From the NCBI GenBank assembly GCA_031291295.1, contig JARLJI010000102.1, positions 88,591 to 152,590 on the forward strand: 64,000 nt of DNA, read 5' to 3'. The notes under the pieces are model-generated. The model was not told where the DNA came from. It saw only the letters and a program-made list of their open reading frames with translations, and ran no database searches. The translations under genes and the position numbers were made by a program. Below, in pieces: positions 8,601 to 15,355 of this stretch. Origin of the DNA: Rhodoferax sp. Its GTDB lineage: Bacteria > Pseudomonadota > Gammaproteobacteria > Burkholderiales > Burkholderiaceae_C. Position 1 is the first letter of the stretch. The number at the start of each line of letters is the position of its first letter.

Positions 8601-8969
8601 CGCACCGCAGCCATCGCCATCGCCCAGGCCGCCAAACGCCTCGCCGACCTGCGCGAGAACTGGCTCAACCCGCCCGAGTGGACGCAAGCCGTGCCCGAAG
8701 TCATCCCGCTGGGCATGAGCACATCGCCCTACCCCGACCGCATCGAACCCAGACCGGGCCTCGCCGAAGCGGACCTCAAGGCGCTGCAAAAACGCACGCT
8801 CACCAACCTCTACAACCAGCGCCCCGCCTGGCTCGCGATGGCGCACCAGCAGCTCGACGCAGCCGTCGCCGCCGCCTACGGCTGGAGCGACTACACGCCC
8901 GCGATGCCCGACGATGAAATTTTGAAGCGCCTGCTGGCGCTGAACCTGGAGCGCGCAAAAGCGGCTTAG
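5670..8969 (+). CDS. Type IIL restriction-modification enzyme (MmeI-like), single-chain methyltransferase-endonuclease
   Basis: 1099 residues. The N-terminus has the D-X9-E-X-K nuclease motif (Asp68, Glu78, Lys80 in ADVFMRGVFAWENK), as in MmeI. A helical spacer follows, then an N6-adenine methyltransferase core with DPACGSGNF (motif I, ~383) and NPPF (motif IV, ~568), then a target-recognition region with GDTKGGPFD-like sequence and a C-terminal helical tail. Such enzymes methylate one strand and cut at a distance, so one gene gives host protection and cleavage. Two stretches are absent from normal family members: ~480-560 between motifs I and IV, and ~925-985 before the RLADLRENWLNPPEW block. 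Both contain palindromic repeats in frame. Only 21 bases separate it from mutS. Whether the insertions spare activity is unknown. Confidence 0.92.
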   Translation: MTPQDFIAKWGAPGGVPGPAYALNEEQGAQSHFLDLCELLGVPKPGSVEGYRFEEKSNVVGGRTGYADVFMRGVFAWENKAPGKNLDAALKQLLSYSLALSNPPILVVSDRLSIRIHTQFTGHPSRTHEVRIAEMDQPDKLALLRRIWLDPESFKPRETNRDITEAAARSFSTLAEGLRRRVEPAEGPDTPQQRANQVAHFLTQCLFCFFAEDVGLLPGRMFERLVNNRHITSDKLTQGLNDLFTAMQSGGMFGADDIPWFNGGPFKTIDVPRLQILDVTELRNAAALNWSAIDVSIFGTLFERGLDPAKRSQLGAHYTDPATILRIVEPVVQRPLLQLWEQTAQALQGLLAKSTKKGDKNYRAAQAKFVEWLDKLTNYRVLDPACGSGNFLFLGLKCLKDIEHRSHLEAAALGLDREADLVTGPHNVLGIELNEYAAELARVTVWIGELQWRMAHGYEFKTNPVLEPLDHIECRDALLCYSAHSVGGSEAQAGQTPGAHTLRFLKSPPTSAPPAPPSGGAAVETGGGTTTEEETGSDRDFAQRNSGSDSVSSGVSEANWPRADVVIGNPPFLGDKKMRGELGDTYTQTLRKTYEGRVPGGADLVCYWFEKARQAIESNGLSAAGLVATNSIRGGKNRAVLDAICKTTRIFEAWSDEGWVNEGAAVRVSLVAFGHVSQGAKLDGNQAAAIHADLTAGADEGASLDLSQATSINNSGSSFIGTQKGGPFDVPGSIARDWLQQPNPHGRSNAEVLAPWINGLDITRRPKGFWIVDFNTRNADESALFESPWGYCDRKVRETRVANREERTGERWWLLQRARPEMKASIRPLSRYVATARNGKHRLFMWQPASVVPDSQVVAITRADDATFGILHSRFHELWSLRMCTWLGVGNDPRYTPTTCFETFPFPAGLTPLDTAHQRIESIDGGALIPADLPIKHTEARIGRMSGAILKSEAYEPPASAPSSPDHRPQTAGHTSPRTAAIAIAQAAKRLADLRENWLNPPEWTQAVPEVIPLGMSTSPYPDRIEPRPGLAEADLKALQKRTLTNLYNQRPAWLAMAHQQLDAAVAAAYGWSDYTPAMPDDEILKRLLALNLERAKAA
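6676..6730 (+). repeat. Possible diverged copy of family A repeat inside the restriction enzyme gene
   Basis: GCTACAGCTTTGGGAGCAG followed by ACTGCGCAG, CAAGGGCTACTGG and CCAAAAG keeps the order of blocks seen in family A copies (GCTAC, AGC, TGCGCA, AAGGGCT, T/A-rich end). It encodes LLQLWEQTAQALQGLLAKS in frame between the spacer and methyltransferase domains. It is weak and could be chance. Confidence 0.3.
7139..7216 (+). repeat. 78-bp palindromic repeat, copy 1, inside the type IIL gene
   Basis: Two 27-base arms (7139-7165 and 7190-7216) pair with 5 mismatches around a 24-base loop. A 53-base core is identical, in inverted orientation, to the copy at 8486-8563. Outer stem positions differ between the copies but keep pairing. 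The insert keeps the reading frame and encodes part of an Ala/Pro/Gly-rich linker between methyltransferase motifs I and IV. Confidence 0.85.
7263..7328 (+). repeat. REP-like palindrome inside the type IIL gene
   Basis: The arms starting GAGGAAGAAACGGGGTCGGA and ending TCTGACTCCGTTTCCTCC form an imperfect hairpin around GCA at 7295-7297. The GGGGTC...GACTCC core resembles palindromes that accompany REP-associated transposases in betaproteobacteria (recalled, not searched). It is in frame and encodes a Ser/Thr/Glu-rich stretch just before the NPPF motif. Confidence 0.65.
8486..8563 (-). repeat. 78-bp palindromic repeat, copy 2, inside the type IIL gene (inverted)
   Basis: Arms 8486-8512 and 8537-8563 pair with 3 mismatches in 27 around a 24-base loop. 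The reverse complement shares 53 identical central bases with the copy at 7139-7216. Three outer stem pairs differ from copy 1 by compensating changes. It is in frame and encodes ARIGRMSGAILKSEAYEPP in the C-terminal region of the enzyme. Confidence 0.85.
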
Positions 8970-8981
8970 GTGATGGATTTT

Positions 8982-9001
8982 TTGTAAACTATGGATTACA
9001 A
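8982..9001. promoter_or_regulatory. Palindromic operator/promoter candidate of the toxin-antitoxin operon
   Basis: TTGTAA-N8-TTACAA is a perfect 6-base inverted repeat ending 5 bases before the toxin ATG. TACAAT at 8997-9002 inside it is close to a -10 box. If used, the transcript would begin at or near the start codon, so the message could be leaderless. The palindrome is a plausible binding site for the antitoxin's helix-turn-helix. Confidence 0.5.
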
Positions 9002-9006
9002 TATCA

Positions 9007-9303
9007 ATGATTGAGATCATCAAAACGGAAACTTTCGAGCGCTGGCTGCTTGACCTGAAGGACCGGATGGCGCGCTTTCGCATTCAGGCGCGCATTGACA
9101 GGTTGGCCAGCGGTAACGCTGGAGATTTCAAACCTCTGCGCGACGGCATTTCCGAGTTGCGTATTGACCTTGGCCCCGGCTACCGGGTGTATTTCATGCG
9201 AAGTGGCCCGCTGGTCATCGTGCTCCTGGCGGGCGGTGACAAGCGTACGCAGGATGCTGACATCGAGCGCGCAATTGCAATGGCGAAAGACTGGAAGGAG
9301 TAA
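9007..9303 (+). CDS. RelE/ParE-superfamily toxin (HigB-like)
   Basis: 98 residues. The pattern PLRDGISELRIDLGPGYRVYF followed by a short beta strand (LVIVLLAGGDKRTQDADIERA) is typical of the HigB-like RelE/ParE toxins annotated as addiction module killer proteins. Such toxins usually act as ribosome-dependent mRNA nucleases. It precedes the antitoxin gene by 3 bases, the toxin-first order of HigBA modules. Its start is immediately after a TTGTAA/TTACAA palindrome that probably binds the antitoxin. It follows the restriction-modification gene by 37 bases and is part of a run that continues into an Anbu protease. Target and activity are inferred from family. Confidence 0.9.
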   Translation: MIEIIKTETFERWLLDLKDRMARFRIQARIDRLASGNAGDFKPLRDGISELRIDLGPGYRVYFMRSGPLVIVLLAGGDKRTQDADIERAIAMAKDWKE

Positions 9304-9306
9304 ACC

Positions 9307-9603
9307 ATGACTGAAAAATTCTCCCGCTGGGATAGCGCGGACTACCTCAAAACCGAAGCAGACATTGATTTGTATTTTGAAGCCTGCCTGGAGGAAGATC
9401 CCGGCGACGGCAGTCTGGTCCGCAGTGCGCTGGGCGCCATCGCCCGCGCGCGCGGCATGAGCCAGCTCGCGCGGGATACGGGCCTTGCGCGAGAAGGCCT
9501 GTACAAGGCGCTGTCCCCCGAAGGCAACCCGGAGTTCTCCACGGTAATGCGGGTGATCAAGGCGCTTGGCCTGAAGCTGAGCGTGCAGGCGGAGCACGTA
9601 TGA
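9307..9603 (+). CDS. HigA-like addiction module antitoxin
   Basis: 98 residues with an N-terminal DSADYL/FEACLEED segment and a C-terminal helix-turn-helix (RARGMSQLARDTGLAREGLYKALSPEGNPEFSTVMRVIKALGL), the signature of the addiction module antidote family. It should neutralise the upstream toxin and repress the operon. The ribosome site AAGGAG overlaps the end of the toxin gene, 5 bases before its ATG. Its stop codon overlaps the start of the next gene (ATGA at 9600-9603), so synthesis of the antitoxin is coupled to that of a proteasome-like protease, which is unusual for toxin-antitoxin loci. Confidence 0.9.
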   Translation: MTEKFSRWDSADYLKTEADIDLYFEACLEEDPGDGSLVRSALGAIARARGMSQLARDTGLAREGLYKALSPEGNPEFSTVMRVIKALGLKLSVQAEHV

Positions 9604-10427
9604 CCTACTGCGTCGCCCTCAAACTCAATGCCGGGCTGGTTTTTCTCTCGGACTCGCGCACCAACGCGGGGCTGGACCAGATCGGAACCTTTCGCAAGAT
9701 GATCGTCTATGAGAAGCCGGGCGACCGTTTCATGGTGCTGCTGTCGGCCGGCAACCTGAGCATTTCGCAGTCGGTGCGCGAGATTTTGCAGGTCGAGCAG
9801 CTCAAGGAGCACGACGTCAGCGAGCCCATCACGATCTGGAACGCCAAAAGCATGTTCGACGCGGTGCGCGTGCTCGGCGCGGCGGTGCGCCATGTGTACG
9901 AGCGCGACGCCGCCTCGCTCAAGAAGTCGGGCGTGGACTTCAATGTGTCGCTGATTTTCGGCGGCCAGATCAAGGGCGAGGGCATGCGGCTGTTCCAGGT
10001 GTATTCGGCCGGCAACTTCATCGAGGCCACGCCCGAGACGCCCTACTTCCAGGTCGGTGAATCCAAATACGGCAAGCCGGTGCTGGACCGCGTGATCACG
10101 CCGGACACGCCGCTGGACGAGGCCGCCAAGTGCGCGCTGGTGTCGATGGATTCGACGCTCAAGTCGAACCTGTCGGTCGGCCTGCCGCTGGACCTGGTGG
10201 TGTACGAAGCCAACCAGTTCCAGACCGACAAGGTGGTCTGCATCGACGAGAACAACCCCTACTTCAGGATGATGCACGGCAACTGGGGGCAGAAGCTGCG
10301 CGAGGTGTTCGACAGCATCGAGGACCCGACGTGGGACGGCGGCCACACCGACGTGCCGCTGATGGTGTCCTCCAGCCGCGCCAAGCCGCTCAAGAAGATC
10401 ACCACGCCGGAAGAGAAGTTGATCTGA
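9600..10427 (+). CDS. Anbu-type proteasome-like protease
   Basis: 275 residues beginning MTYCVALKLNAGLVFLSDSRTNAG, the signature of Anbu (ancestral beta subunit, HslV-like, betaproteobacterial proteasome-related BPH/Anbu group). After removal of Met, Thr2 would be the N-terminal nucleophile; the SDSRTNAG motif supplies conserved acidic and basic residues. Known Anbu proteins form open rings and are normally next to transglutaminase-like, alpha-E and ATP-grasp genes; none of those is in this window. Instead the ATG overlaps the antitoxin stop and an alpha/beta hydrolase follows 9 bases later. A role in turning over the antitoxin is possible but only an inference. Confidence 0.92.
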   Translation: MTYCVALKLNAGLVFLSDSRTNAGLDQIGTFRKMIVYEKPGDRFMVLLSAGNLSISQSVREILQVEQLKEHDVSEPITIWNAKSMFDAVRVLGAAVRHVYERDAASLKKSGVDFNVSLIFGGQIKGEGMRLFQVYSAGNFIEATPETPYFQVGESKYGKPVLDRVITPDTPLDEAAKCALVSMDSTLKSNLSVGLPLDLVVYEANQFQTDKVVCIDENNPYFRMMHGNWGQKLREVFDSIEDPTWDGGHTDVPLMVSSSRAKPLKKITTPEEKLI

Positions 10428-10436
10428 ATTCAAGAC

Positions 10437-11255
10437 ATGCTGCTCATTTTCTCTCACGCGAATAGCTTCCCTGCCAGCACCTACGGCGTGCTGTTCAAGA
10501 GCCTGCGCGCGCGCGGCTTCAGCGTGAAAGCGGTCGAGAAGTTCGGCCACGACGCGGCCTACCCGGTCAGCAACAACTGGCCGCACCTGGTGCAGCAGCT
10601 GGCCGACTTCGCGCAGCGCGAGGTGGACAAGGCCGGCAAACCGGCGTTTCTGGTCGGGCATTCGCTGGGCGGTTTTTTGAGTCTGATGACGGCGGCGCGC
10701 CACCCCGAACTCGCGCACGGCGTGCTGCTGATCGATTCGCCGATCCTGGGCGGCTGGCGCGCCAATACGCTGCGCGTGGTCAAACGCACGCAACTGGTGG
10801 AATCGGTCACGCCGGGCAAGGTCAGCCGCACGCGGCGCAACAGCTGGCCCGATGCCGACACCGCACTGGAGCATTTCCGCCACAAGAAGTCCTTTGCGAA
10901 ATGGGATGCCCAGGTGCTGCAGGACTACATTGCGCACGGCACACACGAGGAGGACGGCAAGCGCGTGCTCAGCTTCGACCGCGCGGTCGAGACCGCGATC
11001 TACAACACCATGCCCGACAACCTCGACGGGCTCATCAAACGCCATCCGCTCAAGTGCCCCGTGGCCTACATCGGCGGGCGCCAGTCGGAGGAGATGCGGC
11101 AGGTCGGCATGGGCATGACCGAGCAGATCGTCGGCGCACAGGGCGACACGCCCGGACGCATCATGATGCTCGACGGCAGCCACCTGTTCCCGATGGAAAA
11201 GCCGCTGGCCAGCGCGGCGGCCATCGAGGCCGCGCTGCGCAACATGGCGGCCTGA
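10437..11255 (+). CDS. Alpha/beta hydrolase
   Basis: 272 residues with the nucleophile elbow GHSLGG (~77-82), an early HANSF oxyanion segment and a C-terminal DGSHLFPMEKP containing the likely catalytic His. It is a serine hydrolase of the alpha/beta fold with an unknown ester or amide substrate. It follows the Anbu gene by only 9 bases on the same strand, so it is probably co-transcribed. It is convergent with the ClC antiporter gene, with a one-base gap. No signal peptide is seen, so it is cytoplasmic. Confidence 0.85.
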   Translation: MLLIFSHANSFPASTYGVLFKSLRARGFSVKAVEKFGHDAAYPVSNNWPHLVQQLADFAQREVDKAGKPAFLVGHSLGGFLSLMTAARHPELAHGVLLIDSPILGGWRANTLRVVKRTQLVESVTPGKVSRTRRNSWPDADTALEHFRHKKSFAKWDAQVLQDYIAHGTHEEDGKRVLSFDRAVETAIYNTMPDNLDGLIKRHPLKCPVAYIGGRQSEEMRQVGMGMTEQIVGAQGDTPGRIMMLDGSHLFPMEKPLASAAAIEAALRNMAA

Positions 11256-11256
11256 T

Positions 11257-12690
11257 TCAGCGGGCGGGGCCTTCGTCGGCAGCGGCGCGGTCGGGCAGCA
11301 CGACATCTTCAGCGACCAGCTCGGCGTCCTCAGCCGCAGGCACCACCTCTTCTTCGGGTGCCTTTGCCGGGTCGGACGTGGCGCTGTAGTTCTGGTGCGC
11401 CAGAGCGTCATACAGGGGCGGCGTGAAGAAGTTCGCAACGCGGCTGCTGATGAGCGCAGTCGCCATCAAGGGAATCACCAGGCCGCTCCCGTTGATCATT
11501 TCCATCACGATGATGAATGACGTCAGCGGCGATTGCGTCACGGCCGCCAGGTAACCCACCATGCACACCGCCACGACGGCCGAGGCGGATGCAGCCGGAA
11601 ACAGCGCGGACGCCGCATGGCCAAAACCGGCACCAATCGACAGCGATGGCGAAAACAGGCCCGCCGGCGTGCCGGCCAAATAGGTCAGCACCATCGTCCC
11701 CAGTTTGGCCAGTGGGTACAGATAACCGACCGTTTCCTTCTGGTTCATCAGCAGGGCCCGCGCCTGTTCGTAACCGCTGCCCCAGGTCTCGCCGCCGCTG
11801 GCAATGCCAACCACGGCAATCAAAAGGCCCAGGCCAGCGCCCCATACCAGTGGCCTGGTCGCGCGAATGACCTGCAGGCGCTGCGGAATCCAGCGCTTCT
11901 GACGCAGCAGCAGCAGATTGAAAATGCCGCCGGCCGCACCGCACAGGACTGCCGCAAAGATGAGCGGAAAGACAAACGACGCCTGCGGCGTGATGGCCGA
12001 GCTGATCTGGCCAAAGTAAAGGTAGTTGCCGGCCAGTGCCACCGATACCAGCCCGGAAAACACAATCGCCGTGATCAGTGTGCCGTTGGTGCGGCTCTCG
12101 AAGCTGCGGGCAAGCTCCTCGATCGCAAAGACGATGCCCGCCAGCGGCGTGTTGAAGGCGGCGGAAAGGCCGGCGGCGGCACCGGCCAGCAGCAGGCTGC
12201 GCTCCAGCTGCGGACTGACGCGCGGATAGAAGCGGCGCATCTCGTACATGATCGAGGCGCCAATGTGCACGGTCGGCCCTTCCCGCCCAATGGTCAATCC
12301 GCCCATCAGACCCAGCAGGCCCAAACCAATCTTGCCGATGATGATGCGCAGCCCGAACAGCCTGGGAATCAGTTGCCGGCGCGCCGGCGCGTGCATGGCG
12401 GCAATCACCTGCGGAATGCCGCTGCCCTCGCTGCCGACAAAAAATTTGCGCGTCAGCCACACGCACAGTGCCGTCAGCGTCGGCGTGATCAGCAGCGCGA
12501 GCCAGGGCCGCCCCGCGATCCAATGGACAAATTGGGCCTGGGCCAGATCGGCCCCGCGGGCGAACAGCACCGCCACCAGGCCCACCAGCACCGCGCCAAA
12601 CCAGAAAAACCCGTAGTTCAGCCAGGCCCGGCGTGCCTTTCTACGGGCGAATCTGAACCACTGGGCGGGATGAAGTTGGGGCGATGTCAT
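11257..12690 (-). CDS. ClC-type chloride/proton antiporter
   Basis: 477 residues with about ten or more membrane spans. Selectivity-filter motifs are GSEGSGIPQ (~86-94), GREGPTV (~135-141, gating Glu137) and PAGLFSPSLSIGAG. The EE pair at ~191-192 (AIEELARSF) matches the proton-glutamate position of E. coli ClcA, so it is an exchanger rather than a channel. The C-terminus is an acidic tail with no CBS domains. It starts 12 bases after the atuA stop, so it may be read from the terpene operon, although function suggests an independent gene. Confidence 0.92.
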   Translation of the reverse strand: MTSPQLHPAQWFRFARRKARRAWLNYGFFWFGAVLVGLVAVLFARGADLAQAQFVHWIAGRPWLALLITPTLTALCVWLTRKFFVGSEGSGIPQVIAAMHAPARRQLIPRLFGLRIIIGKIGLGLLGLMGGLTIGREGPTVHIGASIMYEMRRFYPRVSPQLERSLLLAGAAAGLSAAFNTPLAGIVFAIEELARSFESRTNGTLITAIVFSGLVSVALAGNYLYFGQISSAITPQASFVFPLIFAAVLCGAAGGIFNLLLLRQKRWIPQRLQVIRATRPLVWGAGLGLLIAVVGIASGGETWGSGYEQARALLMNQKETVGYLYPLAKLGTMVLTYLAGTPAGLFSPSLSIGAGFGHAASALFPAASASAVVAVCMVGYLAAVTQSPLTSFIIVMEMINGSGLVIPLMATALISSRVANFFTPPLYDALAHQNYSATSDPAKAPEEEVVPAAEDAELVAEDVVLPDRAAADEGPAR

Positions 12691-12702
12691 ACGCCCGATT
12701 AT

Positions 12703-14523
12703 TCACGCTCCGGACAACAGCGGGATCGGCACCCGCACCGGCATGGACAGCAGGATCTGCGCCATGCCCTTGCCCAGCGCGTCGTTGCGCATCGAGGCCA
12801 TGCCGCCACCGCCCAGCGCCTGGGTGCAGACGAAGTTGAAGGCGTGAATGCCCGGCACCTCAAAGCGCGTCACCGTGCCCTTGACCAGATGCGCCAGCCA
12901 GGCGGCCACCGCCGCTTCGGTGACCTGTGCCCGCAAGACCGGCAGAAAGCGCGGCTCGCGCGCAATGATGCCGATGTTGGAGGTGTCGCCCTTGTCGCCG
13001 CTGCGCCCGAAGGCCAGGCGGATCAGCGGCACCTCGAGAAGGTCGCTGGCGACGCCGCCCCCGGCCATGGCGGCATCGGCTGGAGCGGACGCCGCCACCG
13101 CTACCGCAGTAGCGCTGGCCTCACCAGGCGGCTGGGCCACCGCAATGGCTTGGCCATCGACCGTCACGATGGGCGCGAGTTTTGACTTGTCCAGCAAAAA
13201 CGAATACTGCCGGATGGACGGCGACGCCGAGGCACGGCCGCCCGCGCCCGTCGTGCCGGGCGCCCATGAGGTGCCGGCCGGCGCCACTTCGCGCGCGAAC
13301 AATTCCAGCGCTTCCTTGCGGGAATGAGTGGCGGTGAGCCGCAGCACGGCTTCACGCGTTTGGAGCGCCGTGGCATGCGGGCCGTAGCAGGACTCGGCGC
13401 CCAGCACTTCGATGTGGGTGGCGGTGTAGGGGCCGAGCCTGGCTTTGTCGAGCAGCGCCGTGGTGCGGCCGATGATGGCCGCGCCGGTGCGGCGCGCCTT
13501 GGCCACCGCGTCGAAGCCGACGATGGTGAGCTGGGCGGAGGTCTTGAAGCCCTCCACATGCGTCGCGCAGACCTTGTAGCGGGCCGACGGCGCCCGCCCG
13601 CGGGCGCCGCGCACTTCAACGCGGTGCTCGCCGGCCTGCTGCATCGTGACCTGCGTGAAGTCGCAAATCGCGTCGGGCAGGATGTAGGCGGCGGGGTCGC
13701 CGATCTCGTACAGCATCTGCTCCGCAACCACGGCCGGCGTGACCTTGCCGCCGGTACCAAGCGGCTTGGTCACCACGAAGCTCCCGTCGGCGTGGCACTC
13801 GGCGATGGGGTAGCCCATGTTGTCCCAGCCGGGAACCGTGTCCCAGTCGGTATGCAGGCCGCCCGTTGCCTGGCAGCCGCATTCGAGGATGTGGCCCGCA
13901 AGGCTGCCGCCTGCCAGCAGGTCATGCTCGTCGCTGCCCCAGCCGAACTCATGCATGAGCACACCGAGCGTCACGGCCGAGTCCACACAGCGGCCGGTGA
14001 TGACCACCTGCGCGCCCGCGTCCAGTGCCGCCTTGACGGGCAGCGCCCCGAGGTAGGCATTGGCGGTGAGCACCTTGTCGGGCAGCTTCGCACCACTTTG
14101 CATTTCCTGCACCTGGCCCGACGCGCGCAGCGCCGGCAGCAGCGGCATCACGTCGTCGCCCGTCACCACGGCAATCTTCAACTCAATGCCCTGCTCTTTC
14201 GCCAGCGCGGCCAGCGCGGCTGCGCAACCCTCGGGGTTCACGCCGCCGGCGTTGCTGACCACGCGGATGCCCTTGGCAACCACACCCTGCAGCACGGCCT
14301 TCATCGCCACGCTGACGAAGTCGGTGGCGTAACCCAGCTCGGGCTTTTTGAGGCGTGCGCCGGCCAGAATCGACATGGTCAACTCCGCCAGGTAGTCGAA
14401 CACCAGGTAGTCGACCTGGCCGCTGTCCACCAGCTGGGGCGCCGCGATGCTGCTGTCGCCCCAGAAGCCGGAGGCGCCGCCGATGCGCACCACCTTGCCG
14501 GCCCGCTTGCTGTTCTCAATCAT
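12703..14523 (-). CDS. atuA: Acyclic terpene utilisation protein AtuA (DUF1446 + ferredoxin-fold domain)
   Basis: 606 residues. The N-terminal ~450 residues are the DUF1446/AtuA domain (VVRIGGASGFWGDSSIA at the start, VITGRCVDSAVTLGVLMHEFGW in the middle). The C-terminal ~110 residues are the AtuA-like domain with GRSGDKGDTSNIGI. In Pseudomonas, AtuA is needed for growth on citronellol and geraniol, but its biochemical step is not settled. The gene is the last of the catabolic block, 24 bases after the enoyl-CoA hydratase gene. A ribosome site GAGGAA precedes the ATG. Presence of AtuA is the best evidence that this cluster is for terpenes rather than leucine. Confidence 0.88.
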   Translation of the reverse strand: MIENSKRAGKVVRIGGASGFWGDSSIAAPQLVDSGQVDYLVFDYLAELTMSILAGARLKKPELGYATDFVSVAMKAVLQGVVAKGIRVVSNAGGVNPEGCAAALAALAKEQGIELKIAVVTGDDVMPLLPALRASGQVQEMQSGAKLPDKVLTANAYLGALPVKAALDAGAQVVITGRCVDSAVTLGVLMHEFGWGSDEHDLLAGGSLAGHILECGCQATGGLHTDWDTVPGWDNMGYPIAECHADGSFVVTKPLGTGGKVTPAVVAEQMLYEIGDPAAYILPDAICDFTQVTMQQAGEHRVEVRGARGRAPSARYKVCATHVEGFKTSAQLTIVGFDAVAKARRTGAAIIGRTTALLDKARLGPYTATHIEVLGAESCYGPHATALQTREAVLRLTATHSRKEALELFAREVAPAGTSWAPGTTGAGGRASASPSIRQYSFLLDKSKLAPIVTVDGQAIAVAQPPGEASATAVAVAASAPADAAMAGGGVASDLLEVPLIRLAFGRSGDKGDTSNIGIIAREPRFLPVLRAQVTEAAVAAWLAHLVKGTVTRFEVPGIHAFNFVCTQALGGGGMASMRNDALGKGMAQILLSMPVRVPIPLLSGA

Positions 14524-14547
14524 TCGGTGTTCCTCGCTAAGCTGAAA

Positions 14548-15327
14548 TTAATGGCCGGTCCACACCGGCTTGCGCTTTTCGCGAAAGGCCAGCTGCCCCT
14601 CCATCGCGTCTTCGGTCAGTGCAAACAGGCCGATCTGGCTCTCGGTAAAGGCCATCGACTCCTCGAACGACATGGCCTCGATCGTCTTCATGGTGTACAG
14701 GCCGCGGCGAATCGCGGCGGGCGATTTGTCCAGCAGGCGCTCCAGCAGCCATTGCAGCTTGCCGTCGAGGTCGCTGCTCACGTAGTTGATCAGCGAATAT
14801 TCAAGCGCCTGGGCTGCGGTGAGCGGCTCGCCGGTCAGGCACATCTCGGCCAGCACGCGGCGCGGAATCAGGTGGCCCAGCACACTGAGCACCTGCGCCG
14901 GGAACAGGCCGACCTTGACCTCGGGCAATCCGAAGATGGCCTGGTCGCTCGCCACCACCATGTCGCACATGCCCATGATGCCCATGCCGCCGGCCATGCA
15001 GGCACCGTTGACGCGCGCGACCAGCGGCACGGTTGATTGCCGCGCCTGGCGGAACAGGTTGGCGAAGCCGGCATGAGGCTCGGCGTAGTCGAACTTGAAC
15101 GACTTGCCGCTTTGCAGGTCGGCGCCTGCACAAAAGGCGCGCGTGCCGGCCCCGGTGATGACGATGGCGCGCACGTCGCGGCCCTTGCCGGCGCGTGCCA
15201 GCGCATCGGACAGACCCGTGAGCACGCCCGGGCTGATCGCGTTGCGCCGGTCCTCGCGGTTGATGGTCAGCCACATGACGGGACCGCGCATCTCTTCAAT
15301 CAGTTCGGGGGGAGTGTCTTGAGTCAT
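14548..15327 (-). CDS. atuE: Enoyl-CoA hydratase/isomerase family protein (AtuE-like)
   Basis: 259 residues of the crotonase fold: TGAGTRAFCAGADL (oxyanion hole and substrate site), GACMAGGMGIMGMCDMVVAS and FGLPEVKVGLFP. It hydrates an unsaturated acyl-CoA; in the atu pathway AtuE acts on the isohexenyl-glutaconyl-CoA made by the carboxylase. I start at 15327 (MTQDTPPEL), which has AAGGA upstream and removes an overlap of ~40 bases with the ligase gene that a longer frame would cause. It lies between the ligase and atuA genes. The specific AtuE role comes from context. Confidence 0.85.
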   Translation of the reverse strand: MTQDTPPELIEEMRGPVMWLTINREDRRNAISPGVLTGLSDALARAGKGRDVRAIVITGAGTRAFCAGADLQSGKSFKFDYAEPHAGFANLFRQARQSTVPLVARVNGACMAGGMGIMGMCDMVVASDQAIFGLPEVKVGLFPAQVLSVLGHLIPRRVLAEMCLTGEPLTAAQALEYSLINYVSSDLDGKLQWLLERLLDKSPAAIRRGLYTMKTIEAMSFEESMAFTESQIGLFALTEDAMEGQLAFREKRKPVWTGH

Positions 15328-15355
15328 GGTTTTTCCTTGTCTTTTTCCTTGTCTC

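Noticed and set aside
9342..11438. A ~700-codon frame antisense to the antitoxin, Anbu and hydrolase genes
   Set aside because: Composition is that of a shadow frame; the sense strand has three recognised genes with proper starts.
13080..13130. A family A fragment (CCGCTACCGCAGTAGCGCTGG) in the atuA gene
   Set aside because: Only one short inverted block is present; it can be chance in GC-rich coding sequence.
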